Below, in pieces: positions 1 to 8,095 of a stretch of 29,317 bases of DNA (its first letter is position 1; every line of letters starts with the position of its first letter). This stretch comes from Anaerolineales bacterium (GTDB lineage Bacteria; Chloroflexota; Anaerolineae; 4572-78; J111). A program made the translations under genes and the position numbers. A model generated the notes under the pieces. The model saw only the letters and a program-made list of their open reading frames with translations, searched no databases and was not told the DNA's origin. Where the stretch lies: contig JACKAT010000069.1 of assembly GCA_020634935.1 (NCBI GenBank), positions 1 to 29,317 on the forward strand, given 5' to 3'.

Positions 1-37
1 GGCCTCATCTGAAGAAAAATGTTATAGGGAATTACCC

Positions 38-1093
38 GTGCCAACACAAACCAACTTACTCGACGTCAAAAACCTAAAAAAATACTTTCCCATCAAAAAA
101 GGGTTCATCAAAAAGGTGGCCGGCCACGTCCGGGCCGTAGACGATGTCTCTTTCTTCATTAAAGAAGGCGAAACCCTGGGCTTAGTTGGCGAGAGCGGCT
201 GCGGCAAAACCACCACCGCCCGCTGCATCTTACGCGCTCAAAAACCGACCGCCGGCCAAATTCTGTACCGCACCGGCGCGGGGCCGGTCGTCGATTTAGC
301 CCAACTGCCCGACGGCGACATCCGCCCCCTGCGGCGCGAGATGCAGATGGTCTTTCAAGACCCGTTCGCCTCGCTCAACCCGCGCATGAACCTGCTCGAC
401 CTTATCGGCGAGCCGCTGCTGGTCAACGGCGTCAAGAGCCGCCAGGAGCGCACCGACCGCGTGGCCGAACTGCTGCGGCTGGTCGGCCTGCGGCCCGAAT
501 ATATGCAGCGCTTCCCCCACGCCTTCAGCGGCGGCCAGCGGCAGCGCGTGGTCATTGCCCGCGCCCTGGCCCTTAACCCCCGTTTGGTGGTGGCCGATGA
601 GCCGGTCTCGGCCCTGGACGTGTCGGTTCAGGCCCAGGTCTTGAACCTGCTGCTGGAGCTGCAACAGCGGCTCAAGCTGACCTATCTCTTCGTGGCTCAC
701 GACCTGAGCGTGGTCAAGCACATCACCGACCGCGTGGCGGTCATGTATGTCGGCAAGATCGCCGAGATTGCGCCGACGCAGGAGCTGTTCTACCAACCCA
801 AACATCCCTACACGGCGGCCTTGCTCTCGGCCGTGCCGGTGGCCGATCCGCGCCGCCGCACCCTGCAAATGCCGCTGCAAGGCGACGTACCCAGCCCGGC
901 CAACCCGCCCTCCGGCTGCTACTTCCACCCCCGCTGCCCCCACACCATCGACCGCTGCCGCACCGAGGCCCCGGCCCTGACCGAGATCGAACCGGGCCGC
1001 TTTGTCAGTTGTCACCGGGCGCGGGAGTTAGATTTGATCGGCGTCGAGGGCATCAGCGTCAGTCCCACCCGTCCGCAGCCGGTAGGCCCATAA
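38..1093 (+). CDS. ABC transporter ATP-binding protein, OppF/DppF type
   Basis: This is the cytosolic ATPase subunit of a peptide/nickel/oligosaccharide-class ABC importer (351 aa, normal for OppF/DppF). Visible motifs are Walker A GESGCGKTT at 51-59, Q-loop FQDPF at 106-110, signature SGGQRQR at 164-170, Walker B VVADEP at 184-189 and the H-loop His221. The C-terminal oligopeptide-transporter extension (about 255-325) has the HPYT motif and four cysteines (C294, C300, C307, C325) in the spacing common to OppF-like proteins. The start is GTG, preceded by AGGGA at 26-30; no ATG fits better. The partner permease, binding protein and second ATPase would lie left of the window. In Chloroflexota such systems often carry oligosaccharides rather than peptides, so the substrate is open, and the sugar-acid genes downstream make a sugar plausible. 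Confidence 0.95.
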   Translation: MPTQTNLLDVKNLKKYFPIKKGFIKKVAGHVRAVDDVSFFIKEGETLGLVGESGCGKTTTARCILRAQKPTAGQILYRTGAGPVVDLAQLPDGDIRPLRREMQMVFQDPFASLNPRMNLLDLIGEPLLVNGVKSRQERTDRVAELLRLVGLRPEYMQRFPHAFSGGQRQRVVIARALALNPRLVVADEPVSALDVSVQAQVLNLLLELQQRLKLTYLFVAHDLSVVKHITDRVAVMYVGKIAEIAPTQELFYQPKHPYTAALLSAVPVADPRRRTLQMPLQGDVPSPANPPSGCYFHPRCPHTIDRCRTEAPALTEIEPGRFVSCHRARELDLIGVEGISVSPTRPQPVGP

Positions 1094-1154
1094 TATGGAA
1101 GGTACAGCGAACGCTAACCCATCTAGCCCCCTAACGGGCCGGCATAAGGCCAAT

Positions 1155-1345
1155 CTTTCGAAGTCAACGACGAATCAACCCCCTCCCAGCCTCCCCCTGC
1201 TAGGGGGAGGAGCCAAAACCTCCCTGCCAGCAGAAGGGATTGAGGGAAGCGCCAAAACCTCCCCCCCAGCGGGGGGGATTGAGGGGGGGCGAATATCGTC
1301 TAACCCAAACTGCCCGCCCCTGAATTTTAAAATGCCGGAGGGGGC
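1155..1345 (+). repeat. GC-rich imperfect palindromic repeat, copy A
   Basis: Most of the 288-bp gap between the ABC ATPase and the next gene is a stack of C-run/G-run hairpins. One example is CCTCCCCCTGCTAGGGGGAGG near 1189-1209, without its last base. It starts with CTTTCGAAGTC at 1155. The same succession of blocks occurs in reverse orientation at 5157-5316, so this is a dispersed repeat and not a unique leader. No promoter stands out. The last part (about 1345-1381) is ordinary leader with a strong AGAGGAG Shine-Dalgarno at 1368-1374 for the next gene. Confidence 0.75.
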
Positions 1346-1381
1346 CAAACGTAACCACATCGGACCAAGAGGAGCTTAATC

Positions 1382-2221
1382 ATGAACCCTGTCGGACCTA
1401 TTTATACGGCGGAACTGTTCGCCCCCCTCCACACCGGCCTAATGGCCGTCCTGCGCGACCTGACCACGGATGAGTGGCAGCGCTCAACGGCCTGCTCGCC
1501 CTGGACCGTCAAAGATGTCGCCGCCCACCTGCTCGATACCCAGGTGCGGCGCTTATCCTTTCACCGCGACGGCCTGCCCGTGCCGCCGGCCGACCGGCCC
1601 ATCACCAGCGTCCGCGATTTGACCGATTACCTGGACAGCATCAACGACCAGTGGGTCGCGGCCTCGCGGCGCGTTAGCCCCCGGCTGCTGGTCGATGCGC
1701 TCGACGCCACCGGCCCGCAACTGGCCCATTTCTTCACCACGCTCGATCCCGACCAGCCGGCCTTCTTTGCCGTCGCCTGGGCCGGCGAAGAGACCTCCCT
1801 CAACTGGTTCGATATCGCCCGTGAGTTCACCGAGCAGTGGCTGCATCAGCAGCACATCCGCGAAGCCGTCGGCCAGCCCCTGCTCGACGCCCCGGACATC
1901 ATGCACCCCGTCCTGGACACCTTCTTGCGGGCCTTGCCGCACACCTACGGCGCGGTCGAAGCGGCGGACGGAACCGGCCTGGTTTTTGTTGTCACTGGCA
2001 GCGCCGGCGGGGTCTGGAGCTTGCAGCGCCAGGCAAACACCTGGCAGTTGTACACCGGCCCCCACCCGGCCCCCACCACCCGCGTCACCCTCGACCAGGA
2101 CGCCGCCTGGCGTATATGTACCAAAGGCATCGCTCCCGCCGAGGCCGAAGCCCGTATGCAAATCGAGGGGGACCGCCGCTTGGGCCTGGGCCTGTTGAAT
2201 TTGGTCTCGATTATGGCTTAG
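1382..2221 (+). CDS. Maleylpyruvate isomerase-like (MDMPI/DinB-fold) protein
   Basis: A 279-aa soluble protein of the mycothiol-dependent maleylpyruvate isomerase family (DinB-like four-helix bundle plus a small C-terminal domain). The N-terminal hallmark CSPWTVKDVAAHLLDTQ (38-54) includes His49. A second cluster E151, H155 and H158 fits the Glu/His metal site known from the family. The bundle covers about residues 10-165; the rest (about 175-279) resembles the SCP2-like C-terminal domain. The AGAGGAG motif 7 bp upstream fixes the start. It is 15 bp before the Gfo/Idh/MocA gene and probably co-transcribed. Most members have no proven reaction and are thiol-dependent transferases or detoxification proteins. 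Mycothiol is an actinobacterial thiol, so the cofactor here is uncertain. Confidence 0.8.
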   Translation: MNPVGPIYTAELFAPLHTGLMAVLRDLTTDEWQRSTACSPWTVKDVAAHLLDTQVRRLSFHRDGLPVPPADRPITSVRDLTDYLDSINDQWVAASRRVSPRLLVDALDATGPQLAHFFTTLDPDQPAFFAVAWAGEETSLNWFDIAREFTEQWLHQQHIREAVGQPLLDAPDIMHPVLDTFLRALPHTYGAVEAADGTGLVFVVTGSAGGVWSLQRQANTWQLYTGPHPAPTTRVTLDQDAAWRICTKGIAPAEAEARMQIEGDRRLGLGLLNLVSIMA

Positions 2222-2236
2222 GAAAGGAAATTCACC

Positions 2237-3223
2237 ATGACAACCATTCGCTGGGGCATTATCGGCTGCGGCGACGTGACCGAAGTTAAAAGCGGGCCTG
2301 GCTTGCAAAAAGCCCGCAACTCCGAACTGGTCGCGGTCATGCGCCGCAACGGCGACCTGGCCCGCGATTACGCCCACCGCCACGGCGTGCCGCGCTGGTA
2401 CGACGACGGCGCGGCGCTCATCAACGATCCCGACGTCAACGCCATCTACATCGCCACGCCGCCCAACTCCCACCGGGACTATACCGAGCTGGCGGCGGCG
2501 GCGGGCAAGCCGGTCTATGTCGAAAAGCCGATGGCCCGCACCCACGCCGAATGCCAGGCGATGATCGACGCCTGCCAGGCGGCCGGTGTGCCGCTGTTTG
2601 TGGCCTATTACCGGCGGGCGCTGGCTCGCTTTTTGAAAATCAAAGAACTGCTCGCTAGCGGCGCTATCGGCGCGGTCCGGCTGGTCACCATTACGCTCCA
2701 CCAACCGGTCGCCCCCGACGAGCGCGACCCGGCGAACCTGCCCTGGCGGGTGCGGCCGGACATTGCCGGGGCCGGCCGCTTTCTCGACCTGGCCGCCCAC
2801 ATGCTCGACTTCCTGGACTACGCCCTCGGCCCCATCGAGTCGGCTCAGGGGGTGGCCGCCAACCAGGCCGGTCTCTATCCGGCCGAGGATATCGTCAGCG
2901 GGACATTCACCTTTGCTTCGGGCGTGCAGGGCGCGGGCGCGTGGTGTTTCACCACTTATGGCGACCTCGACCGCACCGAGATTGTCGGCGACCGGGGCAA
3001 AATCGTCTACTCGACCTTCGACGGCGCGCCGGTGCAGCTCATCACCGCCGCGGGCGTGACCGAATTCATCATCGGCTACCCGGCCCACATCCAGCAGCCG
3101 CTCATTCAGACGGTGGTCGATGCCCTGACCGGCGCGGGCGATTGTCCCAGCACCGGCCCATCGGCGGCCCGCACCAGTTGGGTCATGGACCAACTGCTGG
3201 CCGCCTACCGACCTGAGGCTTGA
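2237..3223 (+). CDS. Gfo/Idh/MocA family NAD(P)-dependent oxidoreductase
   Basis: A 328-aa sugar or inositol dehydrogenase-type enzyme. The Rossmann fold begins with WGIIGCGDVTE (6-16). The family EKP motif is at E96-K97-P98 (VYVEKPMA); Lys97 is the usual catalytic or binding lysine. The C-terminal alpha/beta domain contains RFLDLAAHMLD (181-191), whose D184 and H188 match the catalytic Asp/His pair of the family. The start follows AGGAAAGGA at 2221-2228. It lies 15 bp after the MDMPI-like gene and 57 bp before the MFS transporter. The family oxidises or reduces a sugar hydroxyl or ketone using NAD(P), but the substrate cannot be read from the sequence. The setting suggests a sugar or sugar-acid derivative. 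Confidence 0.92.
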   Translation: MTTIRWGIIGCGDVTEVKSGPGLQKARNSELVAVMRRNGDLARDYAHRHGVPRWYDDGAALINDPDVNAIYIATPPNSHRDYTELAAAAGKPVYVEKPMARTHAECQAMIDACQAAGVPLFVAYYRRALARFLKIKELLASGAIGAVRLVTITLHQPVAPDERDPANLPWRVRPDIAGAGRFLDLAAHMLDFLDYALGPIESAQGVAANQAGLYPAEDIVSGTFTFASGVQGAGAWCFTTYGDLDRTEIVGDRGKIVYSTFDGAPVQLITAAGVTEFIIGYPAHIQQPLIQTVVDALTGAGDCPSTGPSAARTSWVMDQLLAAYRPEA

Positions 3224-3280
3224 TTTGACCCGTCCTTATGATGAAACCGGCCGACAGTTCCATCCGGCGGGCCGACCACG

Positions 3281-4585
3281 ATGGTAGCCCGTTATCTGAC
3301 CACCCTAAGCCAAATCAGCCGCGACGCCCGCCTCTTTTTGCTGACGTCGGCCCTGTTTGGCTTTGCCATTTTCGGCGGTATCTACACCACGCTGTTCAAT
3401 TTGTACCTGCTGCGGCTCGGCTATCAGGCCGACTTTGCCGGCGTGGTCAACGGCGCCGGCCAGATGGTGCTGGGGCTGTCGGCCATACCGATTGGCTTTT
3501 TGGGCCGCTATCTGGGCAGCAAACGGCTGCTGGCCGCCGGATTGGCCGCGATTGCGCTCGGCTTCGGCTTGATCCCGCTGGCGGAATTCAGCCCGTTTCC
3601 GCCCGCCGTCTGGATTATCGTCACCCATATGATCGGACAGCTCGGCATCGGCCTCTATTTCGTCAATGCCGGACCGTTTCTGATGCGGGTCACCACGCCC
3701 CGCGAGCGTAACTACGTCTACGCCATCAACACGGCGTTATGGCCGCTGGCCGGGTTCGCCGGGAGCTTGGTGGGCGGATTTTTGCCCGGCGTCTTTGCCG
3801 GGCGGTTGGGGCTGGAACTGAACCAGGCCGCGCCGTATCGCTACCCGCTTTTCCTCGCCGCCATCCTGATGATCCCGGCGGTGGCGGCCCTGAGGCAAAT
3901 CCGTACCGGCGGCCAAGTTGAATTGGACCCGCCGCCCAGCGGGCGAGAGATGAACCGCGCTCCGATCCTGATTATCGTGGTCTTGGGGCTGGCGGTGCTG
4001 CTGCGGGTTGGCGGCGAAGGCGTGGTGCGCACGTTCTTTAACATCTATCTGGATACCGACTTGCAGTTGACCACCGCCCACATCGGTATGCTGCTGGCCT
4101 TCGGCCAACTGCTGTCCGTTCCCGCCGCGCTGATGATGCCGCTGCTGGCCCAGCGCTGGGGCGATGGCCTGACCTATTTATACTGCACCTGGGGCATGGT
4201 CCCCAGCCTGCTGTTGATTGCCGCCGTCCCTCACTGGGCCGTGGCCGGTCTGGGCTTTATGGGGCTGATGTCGCTCATCTCGACAGCCCGTCCGGCGATT
4301 GTCGTCTTCCAAATGGAAGTCATCCCCCCGCGCTGGCGCACCCTGATGGCCGGCGCGACCACCACGGCCGTGGGGCTGGGCTGGGGGCTAGCCTCCTGGG
4401 GCGGCGGCTATCTCATCACCCGCCTGGGCTTCGACTCGCTGTTCATCGGCGGCGCGATCCTATCCGCCGCCAGCGCCGTCGTATTCTGGGCCTATTTTCG
4501 CCCCCGAACGCCGCCGGTGCCCCAAAGCATCGAACCCAACCCAGGTTTTGACTCAGGCGGCAAAAACTATCAGGTTCGGAGCTAA
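3281..4585 (+). CDS. MFS transporter
   Basis: A 434-aa integral membrane protein with about 12 hydrophobic segments and a hydrophilic central loop near residues 205-225 (QIRTGGQVELDPPPSGRE), as in 6+6 MFS carriers. The first helix follows a short positively charged N-terminus (LTTLSQISRDARLFLL). The loop GRYLGSKRLLAAG at about 75-87 occupies the place of the conserved cytoplasmic motif between helices 2 and 3. Two in-frame TGA codons at 3239-3244 rule out an upstream start, so the ATG is secure although the Shine-Dalgarno is weak. It probably shares a transcript with the preceding dehydrogenase. Substrate and direction are unknown; neighbouring enzymes suggest a sugar acid or a related product. 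Confidence 0.9.
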   Translation: MVARYLTTLSQISRDARLFLLTSALFGFAIFGGIYTTLFNLYLLRLGYQADFAGVVNGAGQMVLGLSAIPIGFLGRYLGSKRLLAAGLAAIALGFGLIPLAEFSPFPPAVWIIVTHMIGQLGIGLYFVNAGPFLMRVTTPRERNYVYAINTALWPLAGFAGSLVGGFLPGVFAGRLGLELNQAAPYRYPLFLAAILMIPAVAALRQIRTGGQVELDPPPSGREMNRAPILIIVVLGLAVLLRVGGEGVVRTFFNIYLDTDLQLTTAHIGMLLAFGQLLSVPAALMMPLLAQRWGDGLTYLYCTWGMVPSLLLIAAVPHWAVAGLGFMGLMSLISTARPAIVVFQMEVIPPRWRTLMAGATTTAVGLGWGLASWGGGYLITRLGFDSLFIGGAILSAASAVVFWAYFRPRTPPVPQSIEPNPGFDSGGKNYQVRS

Positions 4586-4602
4586 CCCGTACCCAAACAA
4601 AA

Positions 4603-4670
4603 CCCTCACCCCGTCGTAAACGCGACTCCCCTCTCCCAATGGGAGAGGGGTTGGGGGTGAGAGCCATTTT
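4603..4670. repeat. 68-bp palindromic repeat, copy 1 of 3
   Basis: Outer arms CCCTCACCCC and GGGGGTGAG and inner arms CCCCTCTCCC and GGGAGAGGGG make a nested hairpin. Two close relatives sit at 8096-8161 and 10606-10671. This copy ends five bases before the GGAGAA Shine-Dalgarno of the cupin gene. An in-frame ATG inside the repeat (4639) would extend the cupin by 16 residues of repeat-encoded sequence and is not the likely start. Confidence 0.85.
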
Positions 4671-4686
4671 CAACGGAGAAATCACC

Positions 4687-5112
4687 ATGAACTACATCTT
4701 TACCACCCAAAATCTCAAACGCTACCGCTTCCCCACCCACATCAACGACCTCGTCCTCGACCGATCCGAAGCGACCGCCAGCGAAGTCTTTATCGTTGAG
4801 CTGGCCCCCGGCGAAGCGCCGCCGCTGCACCAGCACGACGACACCGAGCAGATCTTCTACGTCCTCAGCGGCCAGGGCCGGCTGGAAATCGGTCACGACG
4901 CCGAAAGCTACGCCGTCAACAGCGGCGATGTCGTCCGCATTCCGCCCCAAACGCCGCACCGCATTCACTGCGTCGGCGACGAGACCCTGCGCTATTTGGC
5001 CGTCGATTGCTTCCCCGGCGGCCGCCCCCAGGCCGAACCGACCTGGGATGCGCACGTCCAGACCGTCTGCCACGAGCAGGGCTGGGATTATGGGACGATT
5101 GTGGAGGAGTAG
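4687..5112 (+). CDS. Small single-domain cupin protein
   Basis: A 141-aa single-domain cupin. Cupin motif 1 has H48 and H50 (PPLHQHDDTEQ), E54 and G62; motif 2 is GDVVRIPPQTPHRI with H91. The complete 3-His/1-Glu set implies a bound divalent metal. The start at 4687 is supported by GGAGAA at 4675-4680 and by the fact that everything upstream is repeat DNA. Stand-alone cupins of this kind act as sugar isomerases, dioxygenases or small-molecule binding proteins, and sequence alone does not decide. It lies 101 bp after the MFS transporter and is the last gene before a repeat-filled gap. Confidence 0.85.
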   Translation: MNYIFTTQNLKRYRFPTHINDLVLDRSEATASEVFIVELAPGEAPPLHQHDDTEQIFYVLSGQGRLEIGHDAESYAVNSGDVVRIPPQTPHRIHCVGDETLRYLAVDCFPGGRPQAEPTWDAHVQTVCHEQGWDYGTIVEE

Positions 5113-5156
5113 GGAAGACAGCGCGGGGCTAAAGCGGCTGAGGGAACAAACTCAGG

Positions 5157-5316
5157 CATCCGGCGGCCCCCCCAGCCCCCCCAAGTTCAAGGGCGGACAG
5201 TTGGGGTTGGCCCCTATTCTCCCCCCCTCTGTCCCCCCCGCGGGGGGGGAGGTTTTGGCCCCTCCCCCTAGCAGGGGGAGGCTGGGAGGGGGTAGGATGC
5301 TCGCCGACTTCGAAAG
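5157..5316 (-). repeat. GC-rich imperfect palindromic repeat, copy B (inverted)
   Basis: Read on the minus strand, this stretch follows the same order of blocks as 1155-1345: CTTTCGAAGTC, then CCCCCTCCCAGCCTCCCCC, then GGCCAAAACCTCCC, then a C-run/G-run hairpin, then CAACCCCAACTGTCCGCCC. It sits 3' of the cupin gene. Further C/G hairpin DNA follows to about 5390. Apart from these repeats I see nothing in 5113-5452. Confidence 0.75.
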
Positions 5317-5452
5317 CCGGGGCCTCTGTCCACCCCCCAACCCCCAGCGGGGGGAGCGCGTGCGAAATTCCCCCCTGTGGGGGGTTAGGGAGACCATACG
5401 ACCGGCCGGACTGCCTTCTGACCCGAAGTAACCGAATCGGCTTAGCTCGGAC

Positions 5453-5659
5453 TCACCGATACCGCTCAGCCCGATACTGCCGGGGCGACAGCCCGACCAC
5501 TTTCTTGAACAAACGGGAAAAATAGTCAATATCCGGGTAGCCCAGGCTGTACCCCATCTCGCCGACCTGCTGATCGGTCGTTTCCGGCAGTTCGCAGGCT
5601 TTCTGGATTTTCAGCCGGATAAAATAATCAATCGGCGCGTAGCCGGTCTTCTTTTTTGT
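5453..5659 (-). pseudogene. Truncated AraC-family regulator (C-terminal helix-turn-helix only)
   Basis: On the minus strand about 68 codons read as the end of an AraC/XylS DNA-binding domain: KKTGYAPIDYFIRLKIQKA, then TTDQQVGEMGYSLGYPDIDY, then FSRLFKKVVGLSPRQYR and a TGA at 5453-5455. These are the second half of the first HTH region and the whole second HTH. The sensing domain and first HTH helices, normally 200 or more residues, are missing. Homology stops near 5660, just upstream of the divergent PhyH gene. A chance ATG (5663-5665) could start a 70-aa peptide, but no ribosome site supports it. The intact ancestor probably regulated the neighbouring catabolic genes. Confidence 0.8.
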
Positions 5660-5687
5660 GATCATCCTAAATACAAAGGAGCAAAAA

Positions 5688-6461
5688 ATGATATTTAAAG
5701 CAACAAACCAACAGGTCGAACAGTTCAACCGGGACGGCTACCTCATCGTCCGCTCGCTGTTCGATCAGGAAGAGATGAACCTGCTCATCCACAAAAGTAA
5801 GGCCGACGCCGGCCTGCAGGAAGATGCCTATGGCCGGCTGGACAAGGGCGGGCGCACCATCAAGCTGGCGCTGTGGAACGACCCGAAAGACGATCTCTAC
5901 GGCATGTTCTCCCGCTGCCGGCGCATCGTCGATAACATGGAAACCCTGCTCGACGGCGAAGTGTACCACTACCACAGCAAAATGATCCTCAAAGAGCCGC
6001 GCGTCGGGGGCGCCTGGGAGTGGCATCAAGACTACGGCTACTGGTACAACAACGGCTGCCTCCTGCCGGATATGGCTAGCTGTATGATTGCCGTGGACAA
6101 AGCCACGCAGGAAAACGGCTGCTTACAGGTCATCAAAGGCTCGCATTTGATGGGCCGCATCGAGCACGGCGTCGTGGCCGGCCAAACCGGGGCCGACCAG
6201 GAGCGGGTTGAGGCCGCGCTGGAGCGCATGGAACTGGTCTACTGCCAGATGGACCCCGGCGACGCCGTTTTCTTCCACGGTAACACCCTGCACCGGTCCG
6301 AGGCCAACACCTCGGACAAGCCGCGCTGGGCCTTAATCTGCTGCTACAACACCGCCCGTAACGACCCGTACAAAGACGGCCCGCACCCGCGCTACACGCC
6401 GCTCCACAAAGTGGACGACGCCATGATTAAAGAAGTCGGCCGCGCCGAGGTCGCGGTCTAA
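5688..6461 (+). CDS. Phytanoyl-CoA dioxygenase (PhyH) family protein
   Basis: A 257-aa Fe(II)/2-oxoglutarate-dependent oxygenase of the PhyH family. The metal triad is visible: H113 and D115 in WEWHQDYGYW, and H202 in HGNTLHRSEANTS; R213 eleven residues later fits the 2-oxoglutarate carboxylate ligand. The double-stranded beta-helix core covers about 95-220. The start is fixed by AAAGGAG at 5675-5681. A longer in-frame start at 5658 would have no such site. It is divergent from the AraC remnant and 139 bp upstream of the enolase-superfamily gene. Bacterial PhyH proteins hydroxylate many small molecules, so the substrate is unknown. Confidence 0.9.
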   Translation: MIFKATNQQVEQFNRDGYLIVRSLFDQEEMNLLIHKSKADAGLQEDAYGRLDKGGRTIKLALWNDPKDDLYGMFSRCRRIVDNMETLLDGEVYHYHSKMILKEPRVGGAWEWHQDYGYWYNNGCLLPDMASCMIAVDKATQENGCLQVIKGSHLMGRIEHGVVAGQTGADQERVEAALERMELVYCQMDPGDAVFFHGNTLHRSEANTSDKPRWALICCYNTARNDPYKDGPHPRYTPLHKVDDAMIKEVGRAEVAV

Positions 6462-6488
6462 TTAAACCTATCCGGGAGTCCGCAAAAC

Positions 6489-6573
6489 CCAGGTGACAGT
6501 CACTTGAGCGTATTAAATTGGCGTTAGAGTTGCACCGACGCAAATTTATCGACAATAAGTGACTGTCACCTGG
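6489..6573. mobile_element. 85-bp element with 17-bp perfect terminal inverted repeats
   Basis: The arms are CCAGGTGACAGTCACTT (6489-6505) and its exact reverse complement (6557-6573), around a 51-bp AT-richer core. Each arm itself contains the small palindrome GTGAC-A-GTCAC. There is no room for a transposase, so this is a MITE-like non-autonomous element or a large hairpin. I see no clear target duplication. It fills most of the gap before the next gene and leaves that gene without an obvious Shine-Dalgarno. Confidence 0.75.
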
Positions 6574-6600
6574 TACGACGGACACCCATCCGATAAAACC

Positions 6601-7725
6601 ATGAAAATCACCCAGCTTGAACCCTTTATCCTGCACGCGCCGGTCACGCGCCGCCAAATAGCCGACAGCACCCACCAGCTCACCCATTGGGGCGCGCCCG
6701 GCGTCATTATCCGCACCGACGCCGGCGTGTCTGGCTACGGCTACACCGGCACCCACGCCCACCTGCCCGGCGACCGCCTAATTACCGACTGCATCGCCCA
6801 CGCCTACGGCCCGCTGCTCATCGACCAGAACCCGCTTGAAATTCAACATCTGTGGCGGCGGCTTTACCACCATCCGCCGCTGCAATGGATTGGGCGCGGC
6901 GGCGTCACCCATCTGGCGCTCAGCGCCATCGACATCGCGCTGTGGGATATCAAGGCCAAGGTGGCCGGCCGGCCGCTCTGGCAGCTTTTGGGCGGCAGCG
7001 CCGCTAAAACCATTGAAGGCTACAACACCGACGGCGGCTGGCTCAACTGGAGCCTCGACCAACTGGTCGATGACTGCCGGGCGCTGGTTGAAACCCACGG
7101 CTATCGCGGCGTTAAGATCAAAGTCGGCAGCCCCGACCCCTACGACGATTTGCAGCGCATCGAAGCCGTGCGCCGGGCCATCGGGCCGCGCATCAAGCTC
7201 ATGGTCGATGCCAACGGCCGCTGGGACCTGACCACGGCCCTGACCATCGGCCGCCGCTTCGCCGATTACGACATCCGCTGGTTCGAGGAGCCAATCTGGT
7301 ACGACGACCTCGACGGCCACGCCGCGCTGGCTCAAAAACTGGCTACGCCGCTGGCCCTGGGCGAGCAGCTTTACAGCCTCGACGACTTCCGCAACTTCAT
7401 CCGGGCCGGCGCGGTTCATTACGTCCAGCCCGACGCCGTGCGCCTGGCCGGCATCACCGAATGGTGGCAGGTGGCCGACCTGGCCCTGGCCCATCGCCTG
7501 CCGGTCGTCTCGCACATCGGCGATATGGTTCAGGTTCATCTGCACCTGGCCATCGCCCACCCGGCCTGTCATATGCTCGAATACATCCCCTGGCTCAACG
7601 CCTGCTTTGAAGAACCGGCCACCGTCATCGACGGCGACTTCATCCCGCCCCAAAATCCCGGCGCGGGTACCACCCTGACCGAGGCGGCCTTGGAAGCCTA
7701 CGATGTATTGCGACGGAACGGGTAG
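6601..7725 (+). CDS. Mandelate racemase/muconate lactonizing enzyme family protein (sugar-acid dehydratase candidate)
   Basis: A 374-aa enolase-superfamily enzyme: capping domain at about 1-130, then a (beta/alpha)7-beta barrel. Barrel residues are complete: KIK with K172 and K174, metal ligands D203 (MVDANGRW), E229/E230 (WFEEP) and E255 (LGEQ), and the D278/H305 dyad (QPDAV, SHIGD). This is the mandelate-racemase-subgroup arrangement used by many acid-sugar dehydratases such as those for gluconate, galactonate or galactarate. It is not the mannonate dehydratase (ManD) arrangement. The ATG at 6601 matches the usual MKIT-type N-terminus; an in-frame ATG at 6559 lies inside the inverted-repeat element. 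The reaction is probably dehydration of an aldonate or aldarate to a 2-keto-3-deoxy acid; the substrate is unknown. Confidence 0.9.
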   Translation: MKITQLEPFILHAPVTRRQIADSTHQLTHWGAPGVIIRTDAGVSGYGYTGTHAHLPGDRLITDCIAHAYGPLLIDQNPLEIQHLWRRLYHHPPLQWIGRGGVTHLALSAIDIALWDIKAKVAGRPLWQLLGGSAAKTIEGYNTDGGWLNWSLDQLVDDCRALVETHGYRGVKIKVGSPDPYDDLQRIEAVRRAIGPRIKLMVDANGRWDLTTALTIGRRFADYDIRWFEEPIWYDDLDGHAALAQKLATPLALGEQLYSLDDFRNFIRAGAVHYVQPDAVRLAGITEWWQVADLALAHRLPVVSHIGDMVQVHLHLAIAHPACHMLEYIPWLNACFEEPATVIDGDFIPPQNPGAGTTLTEAALEAYDVLRRNG

Positions 7726-8095
7726 GATGGGCCTAAAGACCCGGGCTAAAAGAGCGAAGCCCTATCGGGCTGTCGGTTGGCCCAGCCCAGGGCGCTTCAG
7801 CGTCCTTCGCTCTCTCAGCGCGAGGCTAAAGCCGTCGCGCTCCGGCCCTCCGGTCGAACCGGTTTATTCTTCTAACCGCACCGACCGGACGGCTCGTGAT
7901 CAGCGACCGCAGCCAACCGGTCGCACCTAAAACTAAATCCGCAGCCTCTCCCCCACCGGCCAGATGCAGCGACGGTTAACCACCCCGCTGCGACTGGCCG
8001 GCGTTGCCACAGGGCCACCCTGAGGAGAACGCGGCGATACCGATAAAGCCGGGCCATTCCCTGGGGAACGTCCCCGGCAACCATAATCTATCTCC
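7726..8095. other. Intergenic region without a recognisable gene
   Basis: This GC-rich spacer contains a 9-bp inverted repeat (AGAGCGAAG at 7751-7759, CTTCGCTCT at 7805-7813) with other short complementary blocks between the arms. It also has several small palindromic motifs, for example around CCCTGGGGAACGTCCCCGG at 8060-8078. Open frames on both strands look like translated repeats, with no domain I recognise. The first hairpin, about 25 bases after the dehydratase stop, could terminate or stabilise the upstream transcript, but no T-run follows. Confidence 0.5.

Noticed and set aside
1553..3193. Long minus-strand open frame (546 codons)
   Set aside because: It lies antisense to the MDMPI-like and Gfo/Idh/MocA genes, which have full family motifs and ribosome sites. 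Its translation shows no domain and reflects GC-rich third-position bias.
3238..3711. Plus-strand frame starting at 3238 as a separate gene
   Set aside because: It overlaps the MFS gene out of frame, has arginine-rich shadow composition and no domain.
4639..4686. Earlier start for the cupin gene
   Set aside because: The extra 16 codons lie mostly in the palindromic repeat; 4687 has a proper ribosome site and matches the family N-terminus.
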